Shown: positions 50,788-59,724, counted from the first letter of the stretch. The stretch is 62,412 bases of DNA from DASVWH01 sp036389715 (GCA_036389715.1 DASVWH010000110.1:1-62412), one strand, 5' to 3'. The notes: generated by a model not told the origin, from the sequence alone. A program made the numbers and translations.

Positions 50788-51288
50788 ATGAGTTGGCCCA
50801 TCGGCACAAATGTTGACCAGCAGGCCCCGGATTTCATGCTTTTCGACGAGCAGGGGCGCGAGTGGCGCTTGAGCGAGAGACGCGGGCGCGTCGTCGTCCT
50901 GCTCTTTTATCCGGGCGACGATACGCCGGTCTGTACCAGGCAGTTGTGCTCCGTGCGCGACCGCTGGCAGGATTACATGGCGACGGGCGCGGAGATCGTC
51001 GGCATCTCGACCGACACGGTCGAGTCGCATCTCAAGTTCAGCGAGAATTACAGGCTGCCGCTGCGCCTGCTGGCCGACCCCGAAGGCCGTGTGACGCGGC
51101 TCTACGGCGTTCGCTCCTGGCTGCCGCGACGCTCGGCTCGCGCCGTCATCGTCGTTGACGCGCACGGCATCATACGCTACCGCAAGGTCGAGCCGCTGTC
51201 GCTCTTTCGTCCGAACGACAGGCAGGTCATCGCCGCCATTCACACGGCGCAGTCCGACCTTTCGTCTGCGCAGCAGGCGCAATTATAG
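50788..51288 (+). CDS. Peroxiredoxin (AhpC/TSA, PrxQ/Bcp-like)
   Basis: 166 residues from ATG 50788 (MSWPIGTNVDQQAPDF). A thioredoxin-fold peroxidase: the peroxidatic Cys is in YPGDDTPVCTRQLCS, with a second Cys five residues later as in PrxQ/Bcp two-Cys enzymes. EIVGISTDTVESHLKFSEN and RAVIVVDAHGIIRYRKVE complete the core. It reduces hydroperoxides. A longer frame to 50728 lacks a ribosome site. The YggX-like gene follows after 23 bp. Confidence 0.9.
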   Translation: MSWPIGTNVDQQAPDFMLFDEQGREWRLSERRGRVVVLLFYPGDDTPVCTRQLCSVRDRWQDYMATGAEIVGISTDTVESHLKFSENYRLPLRLLADPEGRVTRLYGVRSWLPRRSARAVIVVDAHGIIRYRKVEPLSLFRPNDRQVIAAIHTAQSDLSSAQQAQL

Positions 51289-51311
51289 GCTTCCCGAAGG
51301 AGAAGAATGTT

Positions 51312-51596
51312 ATGTCAGACAAGGTCAAGTGCGCGCGTTGCGGGCAGAAGCGCCCCGCGCTCGGGTTCGCGCCCGTCCCGACGGAGCTGGGGCAGAAGAT
51401 CGGCGCGGAAGTCTGCCAGCCCTGCTGGGCCGAGTGGCTTCAGAAGCAGAGCCAGATCATCAATCACTACGGGCTCGACCTGTCGAACCCGGACACACAC
51501 GGCTTTCTCTTCGACAACATGAAGGCATTCTTCTACGGCTCGCCGGAGGGCCTGGCGCAGATAGACACGACGAAGGAAGGCAGCGTCGAATGGTAG
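51312..51596 (+). CDS. Fe(2+)-trafficking / oxidative-damage protection protein (YggX-like)
   Basis: 94 residues. VKCARCGQKRPALGFAPVPT and KIGAEVCQPCWAEWLQKQSQ, then INHYGLDLSNPDTHGFLFDN and MKAFFYG, match the YggX family, which protects Fe-S clusters. This version carries two CxxC pairs and lacks the usual short basic start. AAGGAGAAG precedes ATG 51312. Co-location with a peroxiredoxin supports an oxidative-stress role. Confidence 0.88.
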   Translation: MSDKVKCARCGQKRPALGFAPVPTELGQKIGAEVCQPCWAEWLQKQSQIINHYGLDLSNPDTHGFLFDNMKAFFYGSPEGLAQIDTTKEGSVEW

Positions 51597-51858
51597 GCGC
51601 AGAGACGGGCAGCAATTTGGGCTTGCGCAAGAACGGCCAGTCAGGTTACTATCCGCCATCCCGAGGTATGACACTGCCTGGATTCAATGCTTTGACATCT
51701 TTCCTGAAAAGCGATGAGAACGGATAAATCATCTTAACGCTCCGGGCAGGCGCTTGGTAAGTTATCATTCAATTTAGAGAGACCGCGTTGCCGGTTCCCC
51801 GCGGACGATGCAATGGCGGTTACACCACTTAGAGGACAGGCTCGACAGGAGAAAATCA

Positions 51859-52344
51859 ATGAAGATGAAACTAGCGGCGCTTCTGGCCACGATTGTTCTG
51901 GGACTGGCAGGCTGCGGCAATAACGCCAACACAGGCAACACCGGCACGAACGCAAACTCCAACGCTAACGCCAACAGGACTTCCAACACGACCTCTTCGA
52001 CGGGCGCTGCTACTAAGGCCGACGAGAACATGGTCAAGGCCAACGCCAACGCGTCAGACGAGACGGGCGGAACGAAGGAAGGCTGCAAATGCTCTGCGGC
52101 CGGAATGGCCTGTAATACGAAGCCCGGAGAGAAGGGCTGCTGCGGCGCGAAAGACGGCGCTTGCTCCTCGATGGTTGACGGCAAGTCCTCTTGCTGCTCC
52201 GGCAAGGGCGATAAGGATGCGGCCTGCTGCTCCGCGGCCGGAAAGATGGCGATGGGCGATAAGGGCATGGAAGGCAACGCCTGCGGCCCCACCGGCACTG
52301 AGAAGAAAACAGCAGCCCCCGCCCCGGCTGGCAAGAAGTCCTAA
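51859..52344 (+). CDS. Cys-rich lipoprotein
   Basis: 161 residues from ATG 51859, with AGGAG upstream. The lipobox is LAGC. A ~45-residue Asn/Thr/Ala linker follows. The rest is rich in Cys: GCKCSAAGMACN, GCCGAKDGACSS, SCCSGKGDK, ACCSAAGKM and NACGP, about 11 in the mature domain besides the lipidated Cys. Paired CC motifs suggest metal binding or disulphide-rich structure. No known family is recognised. The BON lipoprotein downstream has a similar linker but no such Cys clusters. Confidence 0.8.
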   Translation: MKMKLAALLATIVLGLAGCGNNANTGNTGTNANSNANANRTSNTTSSTGAATKADENMVKANANASDETGGTKEGCKCSAAGMACNTKPGEKGCCGAKDGACSSMVDGKSSCCSGKGDKDAACCSAAGKMAMGDKGMEGNACGPTGTEKKTAAPAPAGKKS

Positions 52345-52648
52345 GGACTTTTCCCGCCAGCTCGAACCCCGAAGATTGAAAAGGGTGGCGCTCTCCTTAG
52401 AAGAAGCTCGCGCGAGCTTCTTCAGGAGAGCGCCACCCTTTTCGCCTGCCTCGGCCGACATTCCGCTTGCCTCTTCTCAAATAACTGATTTAAGATAACG
52501 CCGCTTTAAGTTCCCCTTAAATATTCTTCATGCTCAATACGGCGCGCCGCTTTAGTTCAAGGCGCGGGCGCGTCCTTCGTCTGCACGAAGACCCTTTTGA
52601 AGCTCTAACCACCCGAAAGTGAGAAATTCTTTGGGAGGCACCCTGACC
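52345..52648. other. Intergenic region between the Cys-rich and BON lipoproteins
   Basis: 304 bases. It contains the long terminator described separately at 52379. The remainder has no gene or recognisable promoter. The right end carries GGGAGG for the BON gene. Confidence 0.6.
52379..52442 (+). terminator. Long terminator hairpin
   Basis: The outer 19-bp stem (aaaagggtggcgctctcct / aggagagcgccaccctttt) encloses a second self-complementary stretch around agaagctcgcgcgagcttct. It starts 35 bases after the Cys-rich lipoprotein stop and ends in a T-run. Confidence 0.88.
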
Positions 52649-53194
52649 ATGAAAAAACTCGCGGTTTTTGTCGCCTGCATGACTCTCGCCGCATTGACGT
52701 TCGGCTGCGGCGGAAACGACAACGCATCCAATACGAGTTCGTCCAACGCGGCCGCGACCACCGGCAACAACGCCAACCGGAACACCAACACCGCCGCCGC
52801 CAACAACGCCAACGCGACGAATGCCAACAACGGCCGCCCGACCTTCAACGCCAACATCAGCCAGGAGGAGTACGAGAAGACTAAAGAGGGATTCTCCAAC
52901 CAGGCCAGGGAGTTGGGCGATAAGGTCGGAACGAGTCTGAGCGACGGCTGGCTCTGGACAAAGACGCGCGGCGCGCTGATGTCGGCCGCAGACCTGGAAG
53001 AGACGGGCATCAACGTGGATGTCAACAACGGCGTCATCATCCTGCGCGGGACGGTCCCGAGCAACGACCAGGTCAAGAAGGCTGACGCCGCCGCCAAGAG
53101 CGTCAGCGGCAGCAAGGGCGTCCAGAATCAATTGAAGGTCGGCGCTGGCGGCAATACCGGCAACGGCAACAAGAATTCGGGGGCGAACAGGTAG
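52649..53194 (+). CDS. BON-domain lipoprotein
   Basis: 181 residues from ATG 52649 (MKKLAVFVACMTLAALTFGC), lipobox LTFGC. A ~50-residue Asn/Ala/Thr linker precedes a helix (EEYEKTKEGFSNQARELGDK) and a BON domain (LWTKTRGALMSAADLEETGI with NVDVNNGVIILRGTVPSNDQ). BON domains bind phospholipid or outer-membrane partners. The C-terminus is again Gly/Asn-rich. GGGAGG lies 10 nt before the start. Confidence 0.88.
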   Translation: MKKLAVFVACMTLAALTFGCGGNDNASNTSSSNAAATTGNNANRNTNTAAANNANATNANNGRPTFNANISQEEYEKTKEGFSNQARELGDKVGTSLSDGWLWTKTRGALMSAADLEETGINVDVNNGVIILRGTVPSNDQVKKADAAAKSVSGSKGVQNQLKVGAGGNTGNGNKNSGANR

Positions 53195-53377
53195 CGGGGC
53201 ACGAACCCGCCCATGCCCTGCCGGACGCTTTCTATTAACGCTCGATCAACGAAACTTTCTCCGGGGCGGGCGGACTCCTCTCGACCCGCCCCGACTTTTC
53301 GGCGAAGAGGTCTGCCTCGCCGGATGCTTCACTGCCCGACCGGGCGGTGTGATTCCTATTCAGTGCCAGAGAACTCC

Positions 53378-55462
53378 ATGAGAACCGTTCAGCGCAGCTT
53401 CATCTTCGCAACCATCGCCCTCGCAGTCTTCCTGGCGGGCGCTCACCCGGCACGCGCGCAAACGAGCGCCATAGACACTTACGCCATCACCAACGCGCGC
53501 ATCGTCCCGGTCTCCGGCCCAGTCATCGAGCGCGGCACGCTGCTGATTCGCAATGGCCTGATTGCGGGCGTCGGCGCACAGGTCGGCGTACCGGCGGACG
53601 CGCGCGTGATTGACGGCACGGGATTGACCGTCTATCCGGGGCTGATTGACTCCAACACGACGCTCGGGCTGCCGCAGGCTGCGCCCGTGACGGGGGCCGG
53701 ACGCGGCTCTCCCGTCACGGTCCCGACGCCCGCAGCGGCAACAGCAGCAGCGACTCCGGCTCCGATTGCGCCGCTGGTCGCCGCCACTTCAAACCCTGTC
53801 CACCCGCCCGGGATGCAACCGGACGTGCTCGTCGTTGACCTGCTTCAGCCCGGCGGCGCTCAGCTCGAAGCGGCGCGCAACGCTGGCATCACGGCCGCGC
53901 TGACAGCGCCGCGCGACGGCATCCTGGTCGGACAGTCGGCCTTCATCAACCTCGCGGGCGAGACGGCGCAGCAGATGATCGTCCGCGCTCCGGTCGCCCT
54001 GCACGTCAGCTTCACGCCGCTGCGCTCAAACGTTTACCCTGGGTCGCTGATGGGCGTCTTCTCGTCGCTCAGGCAGATGCTGCTCGACGCCGGGCGGCAG
54101 CGTGAGGCCACGCAGATTTACGAGCGTTCGCCCAGGGGTTTGCGCCGTCCGGCACAGGACAAGGCGCTCTCGGCGCTCTATCCCGTGCTGGCGCGCGAGA
54201 TGCCGGTGGTGATGTACGCCAATACGGAGCGCGAGATTCGACGCGCGCTCGAACTGGCAGCGGAATTCAACCTCCGCCTGATTCTCGCCGGTGGCGCTGA
54301 GAGCTGGAAGGTCGCGGACCGTTTACGCGACGTGCCCGTCCTGCTCTCGCTCAACTTTCCGAGGCGCACGGCGACGCAGTTGCCCGAAGCCGACCCGGAC
54401 CCGTTGCGCGTGCTGCGCGAGCGCGTCAATGCGCCGAAGACGGCCGGGCGGCTGGCCGCCGCGCGCGTCCGTTTTGCCTTTCAATCCGGCGCGATGACGA
54501 ACATGACGGACTTTCTCGCCAACGTCACGAAGGCCATCGAAAACGGTCTCTCGCGCGACGAAGCGCTGCGCGCGCTGACCATCCATCCGGCCGAGATTCT
54601 GGGGGTCGCTGACCGCCTCGGCTCGCTCGAAGTCGGCAAGATAGCCAACCTGACCGTGACGCGCGGCGACATCTTTGACCGCAACATGCGGCTGGCACAG
54701 GTCTTCATTGACGGGCGGCCCTTCGAGTTGAAGCAGGTGACGCCCGGCGCTGTCGGCCAGGCCAGCGGGACCTGGACGCTCGGCGTCAACCTCGGCGAAG
54801 GCGACCAGGCCATGACGCTCGTCCTGCAACAGGAGGGCGAGAATCTGCGCGGCTCCATTCAGGGCTCGCTCGGCTCGGCTCAAATAGCCAACGCGTCCAT
54901 CGGCACGGGCGGAGACCTGCGCTTCACGGCCCCCCTGACCATCGGCGGCGTCACGACCGAAGCCACTTTCACGGGCACGATCAACGGCAACGAAATGCGC
55001 GGCACGGTGCAGGTCGTAGGCCGCTCGCCGGGCTCCTTCACGGGAACCAGGGCAGGCGGCCCGCCCGCGATGACGACGCCCGCGCCTCCCTCTTCCGCGC
55101 CGCCGCGCACGCCCGCGACTCAACCGCCCGCGCAGCCGCCAGCGCAGCCCGGCCCGACCGCCGCGGCGGACCTTTCGGGCGACTGGACGCTGGCTCTAAG
55201 TGTTGGCCCCAGGACCGTTCCGGGCACACTCAGCTTGCGCCAGGAGGGCACGAAACTGTCCGGGACGCTGCACAGCCCCTTCGGGACGACGGAGCTGGCC
55301 GACGGCTCAATCGGGGTCGGCACTTTCCGCTTCGTCTCGACGGCCAGCGTCGAGGGACGCACGGTCGAAATGAGCATCACGGGGGTCGTCGGCGATAACA
55401 AAATAAGCGGCAGCATCATCTCGGAAATAGGCTCGACGACATTCACAGGAACAAAACCGTAA
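53378..55462 (+). CDS. Secreted amidohydrolase-fold protein lacking metal ligands, with C-terminal beta repeats
   Basis: 694 residues from ATG 53378; an upstream frame to 53213 is unsupported. The signal peptide is FIFATIALAVFLAGAHPARA. It has the amidohydrolase scaffold (YAITNARIVPVSG, LTVYPGLIDSNTTLGLPQ, ALTIHPAEILGVADRLGSLE). The HxH position reads SNT, the usual His in the HCHRADE region reads MYANTEREI, and the SDSD region reads QSGAMTN, so catalysis is unlikely. After residue about 460 come two related beta modules (SGTWTLGVNLGEG and SGDWTLALSVGPR) separated by a Pro-rich linker. It is the first of three homologous genes. Confidence 0.88.
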   Translation: MRTVQRSFIFATIALAVFLAGAHPARAQTSAIDTYAITNARIVPVSGPVIERGTLLIRNGLIAGVGAQVGVPADARVIDGTGLTVYPGLIDSNTTLGLPQAAPVTGAGRGSPVTVPTPAAATAAATPAPIAPLVAATSNPVHPPGMQPDVLVVDLLQPGGAQLEAARNAGITAALTAPRDGILVGQSAFINLAGETAQQMIVRAPVALHVSFTPLRSNVYPGSLMGVFSSLRQMLLDAGRQREATQIYERSPRGLRRPAQDKALSALYPVLAREMPVVMYANTEREIRRALELAAEFNLRLILAGGAESWKVADRLRDVPVLLSLNFPRRTATQLPEADPDPLRVLRERVNAPKTAGRLAAARVRFAFQSGAMTNMTDFLANVTKAIENGLSRDEALRALTIHPAEILGVADRLGSLEVGKIANLTVTRGDIFDRNMRLAQVFIDGRPFELKQVTPGAVGQASGTWTLGVNLGEGDQAMTLVLQQEGENLRGSIQGSLGSAQIANASIGTGGDLRFTAPLTIGGVTTEATFTGTINGNEMRGTVQVVGRSPGSFTGTRAGGPPAMTTPAPPSSAPPRTPATQPPAQPPAQPGPTAAADLSGDWTLALSVGPRTVPGTLSLRQEGTKLSGTLHSPFGTTELADGSIGVGTFRFVSTASVEGRTVEMSITGVVGDNKISGSIISEIGSTTFTGTKP

Positions 55463-55553
55463 GGCTGGAAGTTTCGATGCCGGGCTTGCGGCTTGAAGTC
55501 GAAGAGACGCCGCAACGACAGAGCCCGACACCGGAACCCGAACCGGAGAGCGC

Positions 55554-57008
55554 ATGAAAAAGCTGATTACATTCATACTCTTACTTTCGCTGGCGGGGCT
55601 GGCGCTGCCCGCCTCCACGCAGGCGCAGCAGGGCTCGGCCCAACAGCGTGGCGGCGAGGGCGGCGCGGAGACGTTGATTCGCAACGCGACGATTCTGACC
55701 ATCTCGCACGGCACTTTGCAGAACTCGGACATCCTCCTGCGCAGGGGCAAGATCGCCGCCATCGGCCAGAACCTTAAGGCATCGGCGGGTGCGCGCGTGA
55801 TAGATGCGAGCGGCAAGTACGTCATGCCGGGCATCATAGACTGCCACTCGCACTCGATGCTCGACGCCGTCAACGAGCTGACGCTCTCCGTGACTTCGAT
55901 GGTGCGCACGCGCGATGTCCTGAACCCCAACGACCCGGACCTCTACCGCGAGCTGGCGGGCGGAACGACTACGCTGAACCTCCTGCACGGCTCGGGCAAT
56001 GCCATCGGCGGGCTCAACACTGTGGTCAAGATCAAGTATGGACGGCCCGTCGAAGAGTTCATCTTTGCGGGCGCGCCGCCGGGCATCAAGTTTGCGCTCG
56101 GCGAGAATCCGAAGCGGACGAACTCGCCGCCGACGCCGGGACAGCCGCGCCGTTATCCGGCGACCAGGATGGGCGTCGAAGAGGTCATCCGCGATGCCTT
56201 TACGCGGGCGCGCGACTACCGGGCCGAGTGGAACGAGTATCGCGCGGCCCAGAAGCGCGGCGAGAAGAACCTGCTCCCGCCGCGCCGCGACCTTCAGCTC
56301 GAACCCCTCGTCGAAGTCCTCGAAGGCAAGCGTTTCGTCCACGCGCACTGCTACCGGGCCGACGAGATTCTGATGCTGCTCAGGGTGGCCGACGAATTCG
56401 GCTTCAAGATCAGGACGCTTCAGCACGGCCTGGAAGCCTACAAGGTCGCCAGGGAGATTGCGCGCCACGGCGCTGCCGCCTCTATCTTCGCGGACTTCTG
56501 GGGCTACAAGATCGAAGCCTACGACGCGATTCCCTATAACGCCGCCATCCTGACACGCGCGGGCGTCAACGTCTCGCTCAACTCGGATTCGGATGAGCGC
56601 GCGCGCCGTCTCAACGTGGATGCCGCCAAGATGGTCAAGTACGGCGACATGACTGAAGACGAAGCGCTTAGGATGATTACCATCAATCCGGCCTTACAGC
56701 TCGGCATACAGGAGCGCGTCGGCTCGCTCGATGTCGGCAAGGATGCCGACGTGGTTATCTGGAACGGCCATCCGCTGAGCGTCTATTCGCGCGTCGAGAC
56801 CACTTTCGTTGACGGCGAAGTCTTCTTTGACCGCGAGCAGGACTTCGCACGCCGCGCCGAATTGCAGCGCGAGCGCGCCCAACTGGAGCAGGCCGAGCCG
56901 AATCGCCCGCCCGCACAGGGCGGCACATCGCCTCCGCTCCCGCGCGGGCGGCGTCCCGCTTATTCCGATGACGACGATGTCTGGGACGGAGGCAATAACC
57001 GCCGATGA
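55554..57008 (+). CDS. Secreted amidohydrolase with intact metal site
   Basis: 484 residues with signal peptide (FILLLSLAGLALPASTQAQ). The metal site is complete: DCHSHSM (HxH), VHAHCYRADE, LQHGLEAYKVA and LNSDSDERAR. ALRMITINPALQLGIQERVG is the usual C-terminal segment, followed by an acidic/Pro-rich tail. Family members include imidazolonepropionase-like periplasmic hydrolases; the substrate is unknown. GGAG lies before ATG 55554. The stop overlaps the next start (ATGA). Confidence 0.92.
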   Translation: MKKLITFILLLSLAGLALPASTQAQQGSAQQRGGEGGAETLIRNATILTISHGTLQNSDILLRRGKIAAIGQNLKASAGARVIDASGKYVMPGIIDCHSHSMLDAVNELTLSVTSMVRTRDVLNPNDPDLYRELAGGTTTLNLLHGSGNAIGGLNTVVKIKYGRPVEEFIFAGAPPGIKFALGENPKRTNSPPTPGQPRRYPATRMGVEEVIRDAFTRARDYRAEWNEYRAAQKRGEKNLLPPRRDLQLEPLVEVLEGKRFVHAHCYRADEILMLLRVADEFGFKIRTLQHGLEAYKVAREIARHGAAASIFADFWGYKIEAYDAIPYNAAILTRAGVNVSLNSDSDERARRLNVDAAKMVKYGDMTEDEALRMITINPALQLGIQERVGSLDVGKDADVVIWNGHPLSVYSRVETTFVDGEVFFDREQDFARRAELQRERAQLEQAEPNRPPAQGGTSPPLPRGRRPAYSDDDDVWDGGNNRR

Positions 57009-58510
57009 GAAATAATGAACGCCCGAACACGGAGTCACGCCGGAACCGCGACGCAAAGCTGCCGTGCTTGGAGATATTCGTCACTGAAACGACTGTTACT
57101 GGAATGAATGTTACTGGAATGAATGTTACTGGAATGCCTGTCGCCGAGCTGCCCGTCGCCAGGGCGCACATCACTGCCAGGTTTCTCCTGGCGCTGTTTT
57201 TCTCCCTGTTGCTCATCGCTGGCGCGAAGGCACAACAGGTTCCCGGCGGCACGGCGCAACAGGGCGCGGGCGGCGCACAGGGCCTCTACATTATCCGCAA
57301 TGCGCGCATCGTCACCGTCAGCGGCCCCGAGATAGAGAACGGGTCGGTCGTCATCCGCAACGGCAAGATAGAAGCTGTCGGCGCGAGCCTGCCCGCTCCG
57401 GCCGGGGCGCAGGAGATAGACGCGCGCGGCCTGACCGTCTATCCCGGCATGATTGACGCAGGGACCTCGATGGGCCTGGTCGAGGTCGGCAGCGGCGCGC
57501 CGGGAACGGTTGACCTGACGGAGGTCGGCGACCTCAATCCGAATGCTCAGGCCATCGTGGCCGTCAACCCGCACAGCGCGCACATCGGCGTCACGCGGGT
57601 CAACGGCATCACGAGCGTCCTGACGCTGCCGCTTGGCGGCATCATCTCGGGCCAGGCGGCCCTGATTAATCTAGACGGCACGACGCCGCAGGAGATGGCC
57701 ATCACATCTTCGGCCGGGCTGGTCATCAATTTCCCGCGTGCCCCGACGGCCAACGCCGATTCTTTCTTCAACCAGCAGAGCACCAATCTGAGCGAAGCGA
57801 TGACGACGCGCGACCGGCAGGTGGAACAGCTGCGGACAACCCTGCGCGATGCCGAGGCTTACGGCAAGGCGCAGGACGCGTCCGCGCGCGACGAACGGCT
57901 TCCGCGTCTTGAGCGAAACGTTATCCTGGCATCGCTCGTTCCCTTCGTGCGCGGCGAGCGGCCCGTCATCTTTCGCGCCGACCGCGAGAGCGAGATTCGC
58001 GCAGCCCTGCGCTTCGCGGGTGAGATGCGCCTGCGCCCGATCATTCTCGGCGGCAACGATGCCTGGAAAGTGACGACGCTGTTGAAAGAACGCAACGTCC
58101 CTGTGATCCTGACGGGCGTGCTCGATCTGCCCGTCCTCGAAGACGATTTCTACGACGCGCTCTATGCCAACGCGGCCCGGCTCCAGGAGGCGGGCGTGCG
58201 CTTCTGCATCTCGACGGGCGACACGGGCGCACACGTCCGCGACCTGCCCTTTCAAGCAGGGATGGCAGCATCTTTCGGCCTGCCCCGCGCCGAAGCCGTC
58301 AAGGCCGTCACGCTCTACCCGGCCCAGATCATGAACGTCGCAGACCGCCTCGGCTCAATCGAGCCGGGCAAGATGGCCAACCTGGTCGTCACGGACGGCG
58401 ACCTGCTCGAAGCGCGGACACACGTTCGCTATCTCTTCATCGGCGGCCGTCCCGTGCCGCTGACCAGCCGTCACACGGAACTTTACGAACAGTTCAAGAA
58501 CAGGCAGTAG
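57005..58510 (+). CDS. Secreted amidohydrolase-fold protein lacking metal ligands
   Basis: 501 residues from ATG 57005, which overlaps the previous stop (ATGA). A more natural export start is ATG 57134, directly before the signal peptide ARFLLALFFSLLLIAGAKAQ; between them lies a VTGMN triple repeat. The scaffold is as in its neighbours (ARIVTVSGPEIENGSVVIRN, GLTVYPGMIDAGTSMGLVEV), but HxH reads AGTSM, the HCHRADE region reads VIFRADRES, and the SDSD region reads STGDTGA. It is therefore probably a non-catalytic homologue that may partner the intact enzyme just upstream. Confidence 0.85.
   Translation: MRNNERPNTESRRNRDAKLPCLEIFVTETTVTGMNVTGMNVTGMPVAELPVARAHITARFLLALFFSLLLIAGAKAQQVPGGTAQQGAGGAQGLYIIRNARIVTVSGPEIENGSVVIRNGKIEAVGASLPAPAGAQEIDARGLTVYPGMIDAGTSMGLVEVGSGAPGTVDLTEVGDLNPNAQAIVAVNPHSAHIGVTRVNGITSVLTLPLGGIISGQAALINLDGTTPQEMAITSSAGLVINFPRAPTANADSFFNQQSTNLSEAMTTRDRQVEQLRTTLRDAEAYGKAQDASARDERLPRLERNVILASLVPFVRGERPVIFRADRESEIRAALRFAGEMRLRPIILGGNDAWKVTTLLKERNVPVILTGVLDLPVLEDDFYDALYANAARLQEAGVRFCISTGDTGAHVRDLPFQAGMAASFGLPRAEAVKAVTLYPAQIMNVADRLGSIEPGKMANLVVTDGDLLEARTHVRYLFIGGRPVPLTSRHTELYEQFKNRQ
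57095..57136. repeat. 15-bp in-frame tandem repeat (VTGMN)
   Basis: gttactggaatgaat occurs at 57095-57109 and 57110-57124, with a 12-base third copy at 57125-57136. Each unit encodes Val-Thr-Gly-Met-Asn and supplies a possible start codon. Confidence 0.9.
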
Positions 58511-58545
58511 CAACAGAGGAAAAACTGTAGAAGAGGAAGCAGACT

Positions 58546-59169
58546 ATGCTTAAGAGTTCCAAGTCGTTCAGAGCAGCCTTTGCAGCGGCCGCTCTGCTGG
58601 CCCTGGCCTGGACGGACGGCGCGAAGGTCGCCGCGCAGTCAAAGTCAGGGCCGCAGGATGCATCGCCCGCCGCACAGTATTGCATCCAGAGCGGAGGTGT
58701 GGTCCAGACCAGGTACCCGGCCTATAACACTAACGGCAGCAGCCCTTTGAGATTGGCTGGCTCGGCCCAGTTCTGCCAGTTCACGAGCAGCACGGACCAG
58801 TCCAAGATCAACATCAGCCTGGACACTCTCTACACCCAGCAGCCCTCTTTAGCCGCCCTCGCTTATATCTTCAAACCAGCCTATACGCCCGACAAGAACA
58901 AGAGCAGCAATCCGATGTCCGTCTACTGCTCAGAGATTGGCGGGACGGACCTCTTCGGCGGGCCGACGGGCAACGGGGCATGGGTGCTGGAAAACAATCC
59001 CTCCGACATAGTCGCCATGTGCGTCATGCCCGATCTCTCCATGATTGACGACGCGGGGCTGTTTTATCACACGGCCGGATTCATCAAGGGAGTTGATTTA
59101 ACCAAGTACCTCAGGTTCAAGCCGACAGGCGAGCTTAAAGGGGGCCGTCCGACTCCCTTTCGCAAGTAA
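58546..59169 (+). CDS. Secreted DUF333-like protein
   Basis: 207 residues with a signal peptide (FAAAALLALAWTDGAKVAAQ). PAAQYCIQSGGVVQTRYPAY followed by AQFCQF resembles the DUF333 (putative haemolysin) YCxxxGG...C pattern. A second similar stretch appears near SVYCSEIGGTDLFG with MCVMPD. GAGGAAG precedes ATG 58546. It follows the amidohydrolase trio by 35 bp and may be co-transcribed. The function of DUF333 is not established. Confidence 0.75.
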   Translation: MLKSSKSFRAAFAAAALLALAWTDGAKVAAQSKSGPQDASPAAQYCIQSGGVVQTRYPAYNTNGSSPLRLAGSAQFCQFTSSTDQSKINISLDTLYTQQPSLAALAYIFKPAYTPDKNKSSNPMSVYCSEIGGTDLFGGPTGNGAWVLENNPSDIVAMCVMPDLSMIDDAGLFYHTAGFIKGVDLTKYLRFKPTGELKGGRPTPFRK

Positions 59170-59202
59170 GGACCGGGCAACATTTTAAAGCCCGCGCGGC
59201 AT

Positions 59203-59724
59203 TCACGACGCGGCATCGGGCCAGGCGGGCAGAGGCTTCCCGGCCCAGACCCAGACGATGAAATCCGTCAGCGGCGGCTCGCCCCCGAGTTCGCGCAAAC
59301 GCGTATTGACCTGGCCGCGATGATAGGCGCTGTGCATTGCGACCTGGAGCAGCGTTTCGCCGAGCGTCGGGGCTGCGGCCGTTCGCCCGAGCCGTGACTC
59401 GAACATCCTGGCCCAGGGCACGACCGCTGCGCGCTGCAAATCCTCGCCGCCGAGCCCGTCCAGGTAGCCATCTATCCCGGCGTAGTATTCGCGCGCCCAA
59501 CCGAGAAGAGCGGCGTTATCGTCGAAGCCCGAACGCTGCGGGCCGGAGGCATCGCCCTTCCAGACCTGTAGAAACGCGCGCTGAACCATGTGGATGTGAT
59601 GAAGACGCTGGCGCAAAGACGCATCGTCAGCCGCGGCCGGGAGAGCCGCCACCGCAGCCCAGACCTGCGCGTCCGCCCACTCCATATGTCGAAACAGCTC
59701 CCGGAGACCGGAAAGGTCGTTCAA
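59203..59724 (-). CDS. DinB family protein
   Basis: 173 residues of the DinB/YfiT four-helix metal-binding fold. LRELFRHMEWADAQVWAAVA is the start helix, with the potential metal ligands H in LHHIHMVQ and in MHSAYHRGQVNTRLRELGGE, the conserved DinB C-terminal motif. DinB proteins are often thiol-transferase or detoxification enzymes. It is convergent with the DUF333-like gene and downstream of the histidine kinase. Confidence 0.9.
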   Translation of the reverse strand: MNDLSGLRELFRHMEWADAQVWAAVAALPAAADDASLRQRLHHIHMVQRAFLQVWKGDASGPQRSGFDDNAALLGWAREYYAGIDGYLDGLGGEDLQRAAVVPWARMFESRLGRTAAAPTLGETLLQVAMHSAYHRGQVNTRLRELGGEPPLTDFIVWVWAGKPLPAWPDAAS

